NCBI GenBank assembly: GCA_031216125.1
Contig: CM062369.1
Location: forward strand, 46,273,992 to 46,337,991
Source of the DNA: Dalbergia cochinchinensis
Taxonomy: Eukaryota; Streptophyta; Magnoliopsida; Fabales; Fabaceae
Direction: 5' to 3'
DNA length: 64,000 nucleotides
The notes under the pieces are model-generated. The model did no database searches. It was not told where the DNA came from and worked only from the letters and a program-made list of their open reading frames with translations. Of this stretch, positions 37,391 to 49,272 are shown one piece after another. How positions within the stretch are numbered: position 1 is the first letter of the stretch; every line of letters starts with the position of its first letter. Both the position numbers and the translations under genes were made by a program.

Positions 37391-37651
37391 ATGCGATTAC
37401 ACTTCTTTTCAGAAAACAATTTTGTAGTTGCACACACCTGTGAGGTAAATCAACCAGATTTTGAAGAAGAAATTTGCTCTAGCCTAGCCAGGAGACTTGC
37501 CCAGTTGCCTTTTGGTGGTGCCAATGTTTCTAAAATAGCAGAGAACTTGCTGCTAATAAATGTTACTAAAATAGCAGAGAACTTGATGCTAATAAATGTT
37601 AAAGTAACTCCAGTTATAAACAAAAAGATGCCATCTCAAAAGTCTTATTAA
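37391..37651 (+). other. Uncertain ORF with in-frame 12-codon duplication
   Basis: An 86-codon frame contains a direct repeat of 36 bases (AAAATAGCAGAGAACTTG at 37532 and 37568), giving KIAENL-x-LINV twice in frame. The first part (FEEEICSSLARRLAQLP) looks like an amphipathic helix and is more protein-like than its neighbours. It starts abruptly and has no promoter or splice context I can support. It ends 130 bases from the MGL stop and faces it, so it could overlap the MGL 3' UTR. Family unknown. Confidence 0.22.
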
Positions 37652-37781
37652 CTCCAGTTTCAAGTCCAGCACACCAAAGATCGAGCATACTAACAAGTCT
37701 GAGATTACATTCAAAGATAAACATTACTTGTACATATACATATATATAAATACACAGGCATTACACAAGAAGTGATTCAAC

Positions 37782-40700
37782 TCAACTCTTGTTGGGCAAC
37801 CCATGTTCCTGGAGCCTAGTGAGTGCCTTCTCAAGCTGACTCCATTTTTGCTCCAATGTCCCAATGTACCCAACAGACATCCTCACAAGACCAGGTGAGA
37901 TTCCAGCAAGTGCCTTTTCCTTAGGGTCCATCTCACTGCTGGTGCTACTCCCAGAGCATGACATGAGTGTCTCATAGTACCCCAAGCTAACTGCCATGAA
38001 ACCAAACTGCCCGTGGTTTTGCAAGTGGTGCATGAGCCAGTTAGCCCTCTCCTCAGTCTCCATGTCAATGCAAAGAAGCCCACCAAAACCATAGTCCTTG
38101 TTGTGCATGGACTTCAAGAGCTCATGCTGTGGATGCTCCTCCAGGCCCGGGTAGATGACCTTGAAGCCCAGATTCTTCAGCCTTGTTGCGAAGACTAATG
38201 CACGCTGGCAGTGTTCCTTCATCCTTAGGCCCAAGTGGGGGATTCTCTCTGAGAGTTCGAATGCCACCTTGGGGTTCATAGTTGGGCCCAGTAACATTAG
38301 GGTCCCTTGGTGGAGGTCCATCATTGAATTCACCAGGCTTGCAGGCCCACACACAGCTCCTGTCAATCAGTCAGAATTGATGTCATGAAAAAAAAACACT
38401 AAATGAAATCTCCTTTTGGAAAAAAACACAAAGCAAAAGTGATAGATTAAATGAGTTACAGCTGATAGGTGCATTTGTTTCAACTACTACTTTTTTTTAT
38501 CTGAAAAAGCTGTTGAATAAAAATTGATAGAAATAGTTTTACAAAAATTATGATTTTAAATAAAAATATTTTTATGAAAAATTGAAACAAAAACATCCTA
38601 TAATATCGATTATACACATAATTTATAACTACCATATATATGGGATTTTTGTTTAGAGAGTCAATTTAAATTTTAATTATAATTTATTATAATTATCATT
38701 TAAAATTATATTTACCACAACCAACACTATTGTATTTACATGTATTGTGATTTATATTTTATTTGAAACTATGATTACGAACTATGATTGCCCGATGGTT
38801 GATAGTTACTTAAAAAAAAAAAAAAAAGGAAGTTTTATTTTATTTTTTGCTTTCTTTAAAATTGTAGAGGGAAATATCACCTCACCAACTCTTGTTTCCC
38901 GTTTATCCCGTGAATGACATTCGAATCTAAATTTCTAATAATAATATGAACCTTTATTTTCCTAAATTTATATTACAATTAAGTTAATTTTATCTTTATG
39001 TAATTATACTCTAATTTTATTATACCATAAAATGAGACACAATTATATGAAAATGGCTAGTGTTCTACATTCTTCGATAACATTAACACGTGTAGGAGGG
39101 GCAGACAAAATAGAACTGGGAAGGGAAACGGACAGGCAACAGAAAGACAACGATTATTCACGTGGCCCTATATGCAGAAAATTTGTGATCACATGAGTCC
39201 AAAGGTGGCTAGGTTAAGGTCGTGTATAAATTGTACACTTGCTTTAATAAAGGATAGACAGAATATAACCAAGCTTCTCTTTTCCGGGGGAAAAAAAAAG
39301 TATAGGTAGAATATGAATATACGGCAAATATATAGCATTTATTTTACAAAAGTATTTATCGTACTGTCAATGTAATTTATTTATAAAAATATTATTTAAA
39401 TACCTAAAAAATGAGTGTCTATTAGGACACTCACTTAATAACCATTGAATGAGATGGTGAATCCCACACAATTTATCTATCACATCACATCCAATAATTA
39501 TTAAGTGGGTGTCCCAATAGACCCCACTTTTTGGATGTATAGGTAGCATTACCCATTGATTTATATCCCAGATGTGGTGTCCTAGGTCCTAGTCGTAAAT
39601 GTCGTTGTCCGGTGAAGGTTATGAACGAGCTTCTCAATAGTGATGCATACTGGCACCAAAGTACATGACATACGCCAAATACTAAAAAGTTGGGTGATTT
39701 AGATCAAGGGCGTCAATAATTGTGATAAATTTTAATAGTTATTTATAATGTGTACTTATTTCACAGTAGAAACTTGTTTAAAACTTTATTCCTTTTCACT
39801 CAAAAAAAAATTCCTTTCTATTTATTAACTTAAAATCTTAACACAATGAATTTTTTGTCGTAATTTTATTATTTTATTAATACTGATAAAATAATTTGGA
39901 AGAATAAATTTTAACAAGTCCAAGTTTATTTTTTATATTTTTGGAAAACATCTTTGAACTTTATGTTATTACTTTAAATTTTAAAAGACCGTAGTCAAAT
40001 GGAGCAGCCTCTATTAATCAGTAATGTGTGACACACTAAATTTAAGTCTACCATAAATAAATATATTTCTCCGGGACATTTGTAGATAAGATAAACTCGA
40101 GGAAGAGTTGTCGTGGCCTCATGGGTTCATCCATTAAAAAAGGAGGGTCTTTTAATTAATTTGATGTATATTAAGCTCCTCTGAAGTAATAATAACATTA
40201 TTAAAGAGAATGGACAGTGCCATGTAAAGTATCCACTACATATATCAAAATCTTGCTTTGGTTTTTTTAATCAAGCCAATTGTCGCAAGGAAAAGGGGAG
40301 AATAAATTAAACCGACGCATAGCGGCCTCGAATCATGCACATTTCATAATTCACAACAAGAATTAGGCAGAATTATTCACGTTTTGTAGTGCTATCTTTT
40401 TCATAGCATTATTTTCCAGTAAACAATATTACTTTAACCTTTAAAAATGAATATCTTATAAAATACTCATTTATCACCTTCGGACATAGCAAATAAATGG
40501 GATAAGTGCATGCCACTGCACGTCCAAAGATAATGGACGGGTGGAAAATTAAATCACCAAATTTTAATTGGTAAATTTTATATAAATAATTAATATTAAA
40601 ATAAAAAATTATATGTTTTTTTAATATATTATAAGTATTAATTAAATTTCAATCCAATCCAACTATATATATATATATATGTAAAATTTACTATTTTTAT

Positions 40701-41849
40701 CCTCATAATAAATCATTAATCTCATTTCATTTCATATCGATGAGAGACCCAATTTAATGTGCAAATAATCTATTGTTTGTGAAACGTATTTGTTAGTGTG
40801 AATCGGATGCGGAAAAAGTTGGGAAAGAAACAAAAGAGAGAACAAGACACAGACCTGCGATGATATCGGCCCCACCGCTGATGAACTTGGAGATACTGTG
40901 AACCACCACATCAGCACCCAGCCTCGCCGGCGACAGCACCATCGGGGCGAACGTGTTGTCCACCACCACCGTCACCCCCTTCCGGTGCGCCAACCTGCTC
41001 AGCTCCGGCACGTTAGCCACCCTCAGCGTCGGGTTCGACACCGACTCGAAGTACAGCACCTTCGTCTTCCCTTCCACGATCGCCTCCTCCACCATCTCCA
41101 AGTCGTCAACGCCCACGAAACTCGTCGTGATGTTGCACGCCCTACCATAACAGAATCAGTTATAATGGCACCGCAATTAGTTACAGTTAGTTACAACGGC
41201 ACCGAAATCAGTTTTAGATTAAACACTGATATGGTACGGACAGTAAAATCTTCAGATCACATGGTTAAATGCTATGTCAATAGGAAAATTTTATATGACA
41301 CATGGAAATAATGCATGGAATTTTCTGTTATTTTTACCCCTCAACCAAAGTAATTGCTGTTAAGTACCTAGGGAGGAAGTGGCGGAGGAGGGCGTGGGTG
41401 CCACCGTAGAGGGCTCTGGAGGCGACGATGTGGCCGCCGCTGGAGCATAGCTGGAGGAGGACGGCGGCGATCGCGGACATGCCGCTGGCGGTGCAGTAGG
41501 CAGCCTCAGTGCCCTCGAGGGCGGCCATGAGGCGGCTGAGGTTGAGCACCGTTGGGTTGAAGTGGCGGCTGTAGATGAAGAAGTCGCCGTCGGGGCCCAA
41601 CTCTCCGGTGAACATCCGCCGCATCGTCTCCGGTTCCATCACCGTGAACGTCGCCGACGCCTCGATCGACATGTTCACGCCGCCGTGCTCCCCGAACTCG
41701 TGCCGAGCGCTGGCCAGCGCCGCCGCGGGGTCATAGTGGCCGGCGGCGGGGTTGGACAGCATCATCAGCTTCTTCGGGTTGCTGCCGCCGTTGTCGGTGT
41801 CGTCGGAACGGCTGCGTTTTGAGGGGGCGTAGATGGCTGTGTCACCCAT
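37782..41849 (-). CDS. MGL: Methionine gamma-lyase, three exons, complete
   Basis: A PLP enzyme that splits L-methionine into methanethiol, 2-oxobutyrate and ammonia, feeding isoleucine synthesis in the plant cytosol. Exons are 41849-41368, 41141-40855 and 38359-37782. The introns (226 and 2495 bases) are GT-AG and the joins keep the frame (HFLPR-ACNITTS and IIAG-AVCGPAS), giving 448 residues, normal for plant MGL. Visible motifs are YSRHFNPT (about 93-100), the PLP-contact region YCTASGM (118-124), Tyr148 in LYGGT, Asp222 in VVVDNTF, and the Schiff-base Lys246 in SISKF. Bacterial MGLs have LYGCT at the Tyr148 site. The N-terminal 40 residues are low-complexity with no transit peptide. Exons 1-2 are strikingly GC-rich, exon 3 much less. 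Cystathionine gamma-synthase is the nearest alternative, but the EFGEHGGVN and HFNPT context favours MGL. Confidence 0.95.
38360..40854 (-). other. Intron 2 of MGL (2495 bases)
   Basis: The donor reads G|GTCTGT at 40854 and the acceptor TTGACAG at 38360. The intron is AT-rich and contains an A run near 38815, a fold-back MITE (39385-39553) and a TA microsatellite (about 40664-40681). No gene is nested in it. Confidence 0.85.
39385..39553. mobile_element. Short fold-back MITE, family 1, inside MGL intron 2
   Basis: The arms AAAAAATGAGTGTCTATTAG and, reverse-complemented, AAAAAGTGGGGTCTATTGGG continue as GACACYCACTTAATAA and TTATTGGATG. The loop-side word TTATTGGATGTGATG is shared with the element at 60.7 kb. 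The outer borders are approximate. Confidence 0.7.
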
Positions 41850-42005
41850 GCTTGTGGGGTGGTGTCAAGAAAAAAAGGGGAGGTTATAAGAGACACACTG
41901 CGAAAAACCTTAATCAACCCTGTATGTGATGTGGAAGGTTGTGCGGTGTTGTTGGACAAATGGTACTCGAGTTTTGATGTGGTGTGATAGATAACTCGGT
42001 GCGTG

Positions 42006-42013
42006 TATTTATA
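42006..42013 (-). promoter_or_regulatory. TATA box of MGL
   Basis: TATAAATA on the minus strand, 157 bases before the ATG. This fits a 5' UTR of about 125 bases. No other candidate is as close. Confidence 0.6.
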
Positions 42014-44391
42014 ATTGTTTGGGCGATTGCCCGGAGCGAACTTGGATTTTATTAATTTTGAAAAACGTAGATGTGAACGGTTTTTTTTTTTTTTTGGTAA
42101 GTGTGTGTGAACGGTAGTGAACCATGTGATTTTCGAGTAAGTAAATTTTAAATTTACTCATGACAAAAAAATTATTTGATTTTCGAGTAAGTATGATTAA
42201 AACCATGTGATTTTAGTCCCCATTATCAAGTTGTATATATTAAATATTGAACTGCTAACAAAAAACTAAGTCATCCAATTTTACCTATAACAAGTAAAGG
42301 AATGAAGCAGTAATTTAGAAATGAGTGAATCGAATTAAAAAAATTAAAATTAAAATCAAAATTCACTTATTTTTCAATAAGTCAACAATTTTACTATTAT
42401 TATCATTAGAATTAAATAGGTATGAAATAAAATTTTGTAATCCATTAAATTTAAGTGAGAGTTATTCTCTTTTAGCTTATTTTTTAAAATATTATAGATA
42501 ATATTTTTTAAAAAATATTTCAGCGAAATAACAATCACGTTATCTATAATAATACTTCTCAAATGAAATTTAAACAGAAATTTGGACATCATCATTTTGG
42601 CTTGTGCGTTATACGTCAAGCTTTTTTCCACCACCTTTTTTTTTTTTTCCTTAGATGAATTCCACTGCTGACTCCAAATTGGAGGAGCCAAGAACAAATA
42701 CAACCATACATCATCCAGATTACAATGCACAAAAAACAGCAGAAAAAAACACAAAACAGAACAACAGTATGTGCTGTCCAAAATCCTGATTTACCGTTGC
42801 CCTGCAAATGGCACACCTCATTCTTGCGTTAGCATAAAATTGAACAGCCCCCACTGCCTTCCTTCTTTTTGGTGGGGCAATTCATGTGTAACAGCTCCCC
42901 TTCTCTGTTTGTTTCTTGTAGCTTTCCTTTTAGTGGTTTTGGTCATTCAAATTTTTCACGTGTCATCGAAATTTTTTAAGCTGAATAAATATGTTAATTA
43001 ATTACTCAAGTAATACTTTCACCACCCGAAAACTTGATAGTCTACTTTAAAAATCGAATAAACACTTAACCTAATAATTTTATTGATGAATAAATTAGTC
43101 CATCATAAAAAAATATTAGTGTTGAGGTATTTTATAATTGTAAAAATATGATTCTATAGACCCTTGACAATTTTAATGATAAATAAATCGATTCTTGATA
43201 ATAAAAAATTTAGTGTTGAGGTCATTTACAATTATGAAAATATGACATATAGGTTCCTAACTCACTTGTAACATGTTAAATGTTGATGTGAATTTCAATT
43301 ATTAATCTATGTAACACCCACTAATCTCAATCAATACTAACTAAAACATATACTTCTATTTTTATTTTTTCTTTGTTTTTGCATATTTCTCCTCAAATGT
43401 TCTTATATTTCACCATACCCATTGTTAAGGGAAAAAAAAAAATCTATCCTCAAGCTTGACATTCTAATAAAGGAATCATATTTGAAATCAAATTCCTTAT
43501 ACTTTATTACTACTTTATTCTGAAATACTATGATACTAATATTATAAATTTATAATCATTTTCCTAAATGAGTTACCTATTACAGTATATTAATTGTATA
43601 TTACAAAATAATACAATACTATCATGCTTGGTATGGGATGCTCTGTTAAGAAGAAATTTGTAAAAATGAAATATGCATTTTAGTAAATTGATGATGATTG
43701 AAATTAATGGGTGCCACATGGATTAATAATTAAAGTCTACCTTAGTATTTAGCAGGTTGCAAGCTGAGTAAAAAACCTATAGTGTCATATTTTTCAATTG
43801 TGGAAGACCTCAACACTAATATATTTTTGTTAGGTATTAACTTATCGATTGATAAAGCTATTGGGAACCTATAATATCTAATTTTTATTTTTATTAGAAA
43901 CCTCAACATAATTTTTTTTTATCAAGGATCAATTTATCTATTAATAAAATTTTTAGAGACTTATAATATTATATTTTGATAATTATAAAAGATCTTAACA
44001 TTAATATTTTTAATCAAAAATTAATTTATTTATTAATAAAATTATCAGGACCAATTTAAATATTTACTTTTTGAAAATCCCTATCCTGCGCTCATTCCTG
44101 CTCCAAAAGTCAAATATGTAGACAGAATTTGTCCTAGCGAAAAATTTAAAATTTTAAGTGTATAAATCAATTTTTGAAATGAAATTTTACAGAACGGCAA
44201 GAGAAATGGGAAATACAGAGCAAGTTGTTTGAATTATGATAGAAATTGATTTTTCTCTCTCCTCTCTTTCGCATTCAAACACTCCTTTGATTGGTTATTC
44301 AGTAATTCATATCGTACTAACGAAGATTCATCCTTCTTTTTGTGTTGAATTATACTAATTATGTAAAAAAATGATTAAGCACCTAATTATT
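42014..44391. other. MGL upstream region and AT-rich intergenic DNA
   Basis: No further gene. ORFs at 42374-42816 (minus) and 42771-43001 (plus) have no recognisable domain. From 43.0 to 44.1 kb there are repeated AAATATTAGTGTTGAGGT-like words (about 43110, 43205, 43812) that suggest an old repeat. Confidence 0.4.
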
Positions 44392-44505
44392 TACATTTCA
44401 TTTCTTGAGGAACCATGTGAGGGTTTTCTTTTTTTTTTTTTTGAACCAAATTATTTGACGTAATATTTTTTAGGGATTAAGTTGAGTGTTCACTTTATTA
44501 TTTAC
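44392..44505. repeat. Direct repeat, left copy
   Basis: ACATTTCATTTCTTGAGGAA, CCATGTGAGGGTTTT and TTTTTTAGGGATTAAGTTG. It matches 46358-46470 in the same orientation, 1966 bases away. Confidence 0.75.
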
Positions 44506-44856
44506 TAATTGTTTAACTTGTGCGATGCATGTGGTGCCAATAAAAATAGTTTGTTGACTATTATTGAAAATGGATTATTTATTTAAATATATCTCATAGA
44601 AAATTATATATATAAATTTATTTTGAAAATAAGTTAATAGATAAATAATTAAATAAATTGACATAATTTGAATGTGTAATTTTATTTTATATCTTATTTT
44701 GAATATCATGTTTAATAGGTTGAAAAATCTTAATAGATATCCTATAACTAACAGAAAAGATGTTATTTTATGAAAAATTTATACATTTTGAAAGTTGAAA
44801 TTGTTAAATAATGAAAGAGAATAAGTGAATAATTTTATTATATCATGAGTTATTTA

Positions 44857-45129
44857 TAGAGATGACAATGAATATCCATGAAAGAGAAGTCATGTCCCAC
44901 GCTCTTGTCTCCATTTATAATATAATATAATCCAAATTAAAAATAAAAATTCATACATAATACAAATCCAATATAGATAATTAAAAAATTGAATGTGTGC
45001 TATCCTCATCTCTACCTCATTTAGGTCGGCCGTGCCCATAAAAACAAAACCAGTCCCTATTCTCATTCCCATTATAGGGTAATTTCGTCGTGCTTGTACC
45101 CATTTTAGCGGTTTTTTTTTTCATCCCTA
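44857..45129. mobile_element. hAT-like MITE
   Basis: Starts TAGAGATGACAATG and ends CATCCCTA. The reverse-complemented end is TAGGGATGA. It is flanked by 8-base GTTATTTA (44849-44856) and GCTATTTA (45130-45137), a hAT-length target duplication with one mismatch. The minus-strand ORF 44890-45072 is only a frame through it. Confidence 0.7.
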
Positions 45130-45610
45130 GCTATTTATATCTTTTTAATAAGTTAAAATATTTAATGTATAAAAACATAAAAATATATTTTATAATTAAT
45201 AAAAATAATAAATAATTTAAATTTATATGATTTTAATTACACATCATATCTTTGTACATCCTTTTAGCAAATTAAAATATCAATTTTAACATATATATAA
45301 TAATTAATATGTTATAATTAGTAAAACACACATATAATCCTAATTTATATAATCTCAATTACTTGAATAGTATATAAATTACACAATTATTTCAATTAAA
45401 AAATTGATGTAATTATTTAATTTTTCAAAAGAATTAATAAATAATTAGTATATTAAGAAAGAAGTGTAAATTATGAAATTAATTTTTTAAAAATATTTTA
45501 ATATTGAAAATCAAAGTCTTTTTTTTCAAAAATATTAATATGAAACAATTGTGGAATTAATAAGTTGGAATATTTTAGTTGTAAAAAATTAAATATGGTG
45601 TAAACAATGA

Positions 45611-45611
<1 letters not shown>

Positions 45612-45672
<61 letters not shown>
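45612..45672. repeat. TA dinucleotide microsatellite, about 30 units
   Basis: Uninterrupted TA run, likely length-variable and error-prone in assembly. It accounts for the YIYIYI protein frame here. Confidence 0.95.
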
Positions 45673-46357
45673 CTTTCCACCTCCCCCAACTCAGTCCTTA
45701 TTTATGATTTTGCCTCTCATTCTCGTCATGAGTTTTTATTCCTTTGTCCAATTGAAGATTTGAATCTCTATGGGTATTTACGGTTTTATTAAAAAAAATT
45801 CAAAAAGAGAAAAAAATTTAAAATACTTTAAAATTCGAAACAAAAATATCGATAATAACAATTAAATACCATTGATGTGACATATATAGTTCAAATTAAA
45901 AATAAAAATACATACATTATATAAATCCAACTTTGTCCCAAAAAATACTTCATTGGATAATATGGTCCACCAAGGAAATAAATCTCTCTTGTCCCTCAAG
46001 CATTGAAATGTGAAACAAATTAATTCCTCTGTTAAGTCTCTGCTAATAGAATTATGCACATGGTACATTACAATATTAACGGGTCACATGAGCTGATACA
46101 TTACACATAAACCATGTGTTTTGGAATATTTCAAGAAATCGCTTTCTGTATTTAAGAAATCATTTCCCTTATATCATGTTGTTCTAAATTTTCAGGAAAA
46201 GAAAAGTTAAAGAACACTGTATTGCTAAAAGGGTGTGGGTGTGATTCTTACATATTTCTCACATATAATGCAATGTGTCACATCATTGATTTAACAACTC
46301 ACATGTGTCATCTGTTAAGGTTTAATCGATAGATTTTATAGAATAACTAATTTTTTT

Positions 46358-46470
46358 CACATTTCATTTCTTGAGGAACCATGCGAGGGTTTTTTTTTTT
46401 GGACCAAATTTTTCAATGCAATATTTTTTAGGAATTAAGTTGGGTGTTGACTTGATTATTTATTATGTGT
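46358..46470. repeat. Direct repeat, right copy
   Basis: Matches 44392-44505 (ACATTTCATTTCTTGAGGAA, CCATGCGAGGGTTTT, TTTTTTAGGAATTAAGTTG). The similarity stops on both sides. Confidence 0.75.
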
Positions 46471-49149
46471 GCATTAAGTAGCGTTGTTACTTATTTAACA
46501 CAACTTTATTTTTTATTATTTATTATCTTTTTGTTAACACAAATTTATATATAACCAAATTAATTTTAAACTACTTTGATATAATGATGAAGGGTTTAAA
46601 TAATATATACAGGATTTTAAGTTCAAATCTATAGATTTTTACAATTATTAATGTAATTTCTGAGCTAAAAAAAATTAAGATTGAAACCCCATTTCATCCC
46701 TCAAGATTTTTTTGTCGCACTATTTTATTCTTCAAGAAAATAAATCAATTTCGTGGTCCTTAAAATTGAAAATGATGAATATATTAATCCCTCTATTAGT
46801 TTTTCACTAGTAAACTTATACACGTGACACAGTATAATAATGATGTGTCATTAAAATGTTAGAAGTAAGTTAAATGAAATTATTTTAAAACATATTACAT
46901 TTATTTTGGTGTCTAAAACTACACAAAATAGGTCAATTTACAACTTATAATAGAGATTTAAATTACTCATTTTGTGAATTTCAACTACTAAAATGAGTTA
47001 TTTTAAATTTTGTTCCACTTCAAATGACATATGTATTACTTCACATGATGTTAGCAAGTCAATATATAATTCTATTAGTATTTAAAAAATCAAATACATA
47101 TAAAGAAACTAATGTATCTTATTATTAAAATTTTGAGAAATTATGAATTTAATTTTAATTTTTAAAAGACTAAATAATCTTATAAGTTTTTTTTTGAAGA
47201 ACTATATCAGTTATTTACTCAAAAATTAATTTAACCGTCAGCTAGCAAAGCTTACATGCTTGTACCATACGTCACACATGCACTCAAGAGCTGCCGTGTA
47301 TAGACTTCGCCAAAGAAGTAGAAATTGGACTTTTAGTTCATTCATTTAATATGCTGTGAACATGGACGTAATTTGGCCATCAATTAGCTTGGTTCTGGGG
47401 ATGAAAAAAATCAAGGCGCCAAGTTTTCAGGATTGAATCGAATTAAAGATGAGTACGTGTCTTTGCTTTATTCAATTCCAACCGAAGTTTCTTTTGATCC
47501 TTCTAAATCACAAAGGATATAACTAAATACCATCTGTTATTATTTAATAAATAAAATGGCGTTATGGTGAGGTGTTAGGTCGAGGGGATGAGGAGAAGCA
47601 TGCATTAGTAAATTGATTATTGTATGATATCTTATCTTAAATAATATCTTTAATGGAAAACTTAATTGTCCTTATCATACGGATACTATGTATTGACCAT
47701 AATATGACAAGCTGATCCTATCTGCCAACCAAACACGATCGCAGCGGCGAATAAATCTTATCCACAGTGTTTGGACTCATCAAATTAATCTAAAAATTGA
47801 TAAATTTGCCCAATGGGCTTTACGTAGGATTGCCTTTCTGATATTACCTAGTTTAGAACGAACTAGAATATTTGCGTAGCTATTTTTCTGCCGTGGTAGA
47901 ATTACGTTCGATCTATCAAGAGTTCACCTAAAAAAAAAAAGAATTACATCCTAGGAACTCCGTTAAAACGTGATTGATGCACCTGCACAAATTTGCAACA
48001 TACAGGGATAGTGCCTTTAGCCTTTAGGCCAGTTTACACAAAACAGATCGATTAAAGAAACGGAATATCTAAAGTATATTCGTTTTGGATTCAGGCTAGA
48101 TCTAAAATTCTAAATGTTGTGTTCAATTACATTTGAGGATATACCCTTTTTTTTCCCTACAGATATATTTCTTTGGAAGGCAATCTTATTTGAGTATTTG
48201 AAATCTTATAGGAGATCCTATAGAAAATCTTGATTGCTCTAGGAAAAAATGATATATTTGTTCTTCTTAATTTAACATTTAAGTTTATAAACCATCGCTA
48301 CATTTTAATTTTATAATATGCTAAATGCAAAAATTGAAGTATTAAACTATAAATAAAATACCACAGAAATTTTTTCTATTTTCTTGCTCTCTTTTTTTGT
48401 CTGGTTTTTCTAGCTTAATTATTTTTTGGTTAGGTGGTGATGGTGGGCCCAATTTAGGCCCACATCAGTGGCCCAACCTCGAGCACTTTGTTTCATCATA
48501 TTTCTAGTTCAAGTTACAAGCAATCACGACCCCTTAAAAAAGTCTAAAGCAATCCATTCGTGATTAGAAAAATACTTGTTATTTTTTATGATAAAAAAAT
48601 ATTTATTATATTTCAATTCAAATAATTGATATAACTAATTTTTTTAATATTATTATTAAATGTTTATTCATACATTGCATATTCATATATTAATTAGACT
48701 ATAGCTCAGGATACGTTGTTAAATATATTTATTTATTAAGCAAGACATTTTTCTTATTTTGCGTCATCCGATTAATAGAATTTAACAATAAAATAATTCT
48801 TGCTTTAAATTTCTTTAACTATACTTTATCATATTTTATATTTAAATTTTTCGTCCAATGTACGGGCGATTCGCCAGTTTATACATAATTCTATAAATAT
48901 ATATCCGTATTAGGATTTACAGACACCGTAAGAATATGTCGGAAACCGGCCAAAAATGTCGTAGTTGGATGTAACAAAAAAGTTTACATAGTGGAGAGAT
49001 TACTTTTCCAACAACGTTTAAAAGGTGAAAGGGAAGTGACATACCAGTACACTCATTTGTGCTTATCTTCTTCATCGGCGACACACAATTCACTATCTTC
49101 CGAATATGAAATGACATCGGCAAAACTGTTCACTATCCTCAGAATATGA
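46471..49149. other. Intergenic, nothing recognised
   Basis: AT-rich. A GGTGGGCCC...TTAGGCCCAC cluster at 48440-48475 resembles TGGGCY promoter motifs, but no gene follows it. Confidence 0.4.
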
Positions 49150-49272
49150 CAAAGCATTAACTCACATTTATGGAGCACCGTATTGACACATTCATATCCA
49201 TCATTGAATTTGATATAGACTCTACTTAGTGTGTTGATACAATGTCTTACAAAGTATGAGTTAAAATAAAAG
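49150..49272. mobile_element. Short fold-back MITE, family 1
   Basis: The left arm (CATTAACTCACATTTATGGA, GTATTGACACATTCATAT) and the reverse complement of the right arm (TTTTAACTCATACTTTGTAA, TGTATCAACACACT) match. The loop contains CCATCATTGAATTTGATA. It resembles the element at 26.2 kb. Confidence 0.65.

Noticed and set aside
41562..41822. Plus-strand ORF opposite MGL exon 1
   Set aside because: Shadow frame of GC-rich coding sequence, with low-complexity Arg/Val/His content.
45498..45689. 63-codon ORF with IYIYIY repeats
   Set aside because: Translation of the TA microsatellite.
48440..48475. TGGGCY (site II-like) cluster as a gene promoter
   Set aside because: No coding region or splice signals follow on either strand within several hundred bases.
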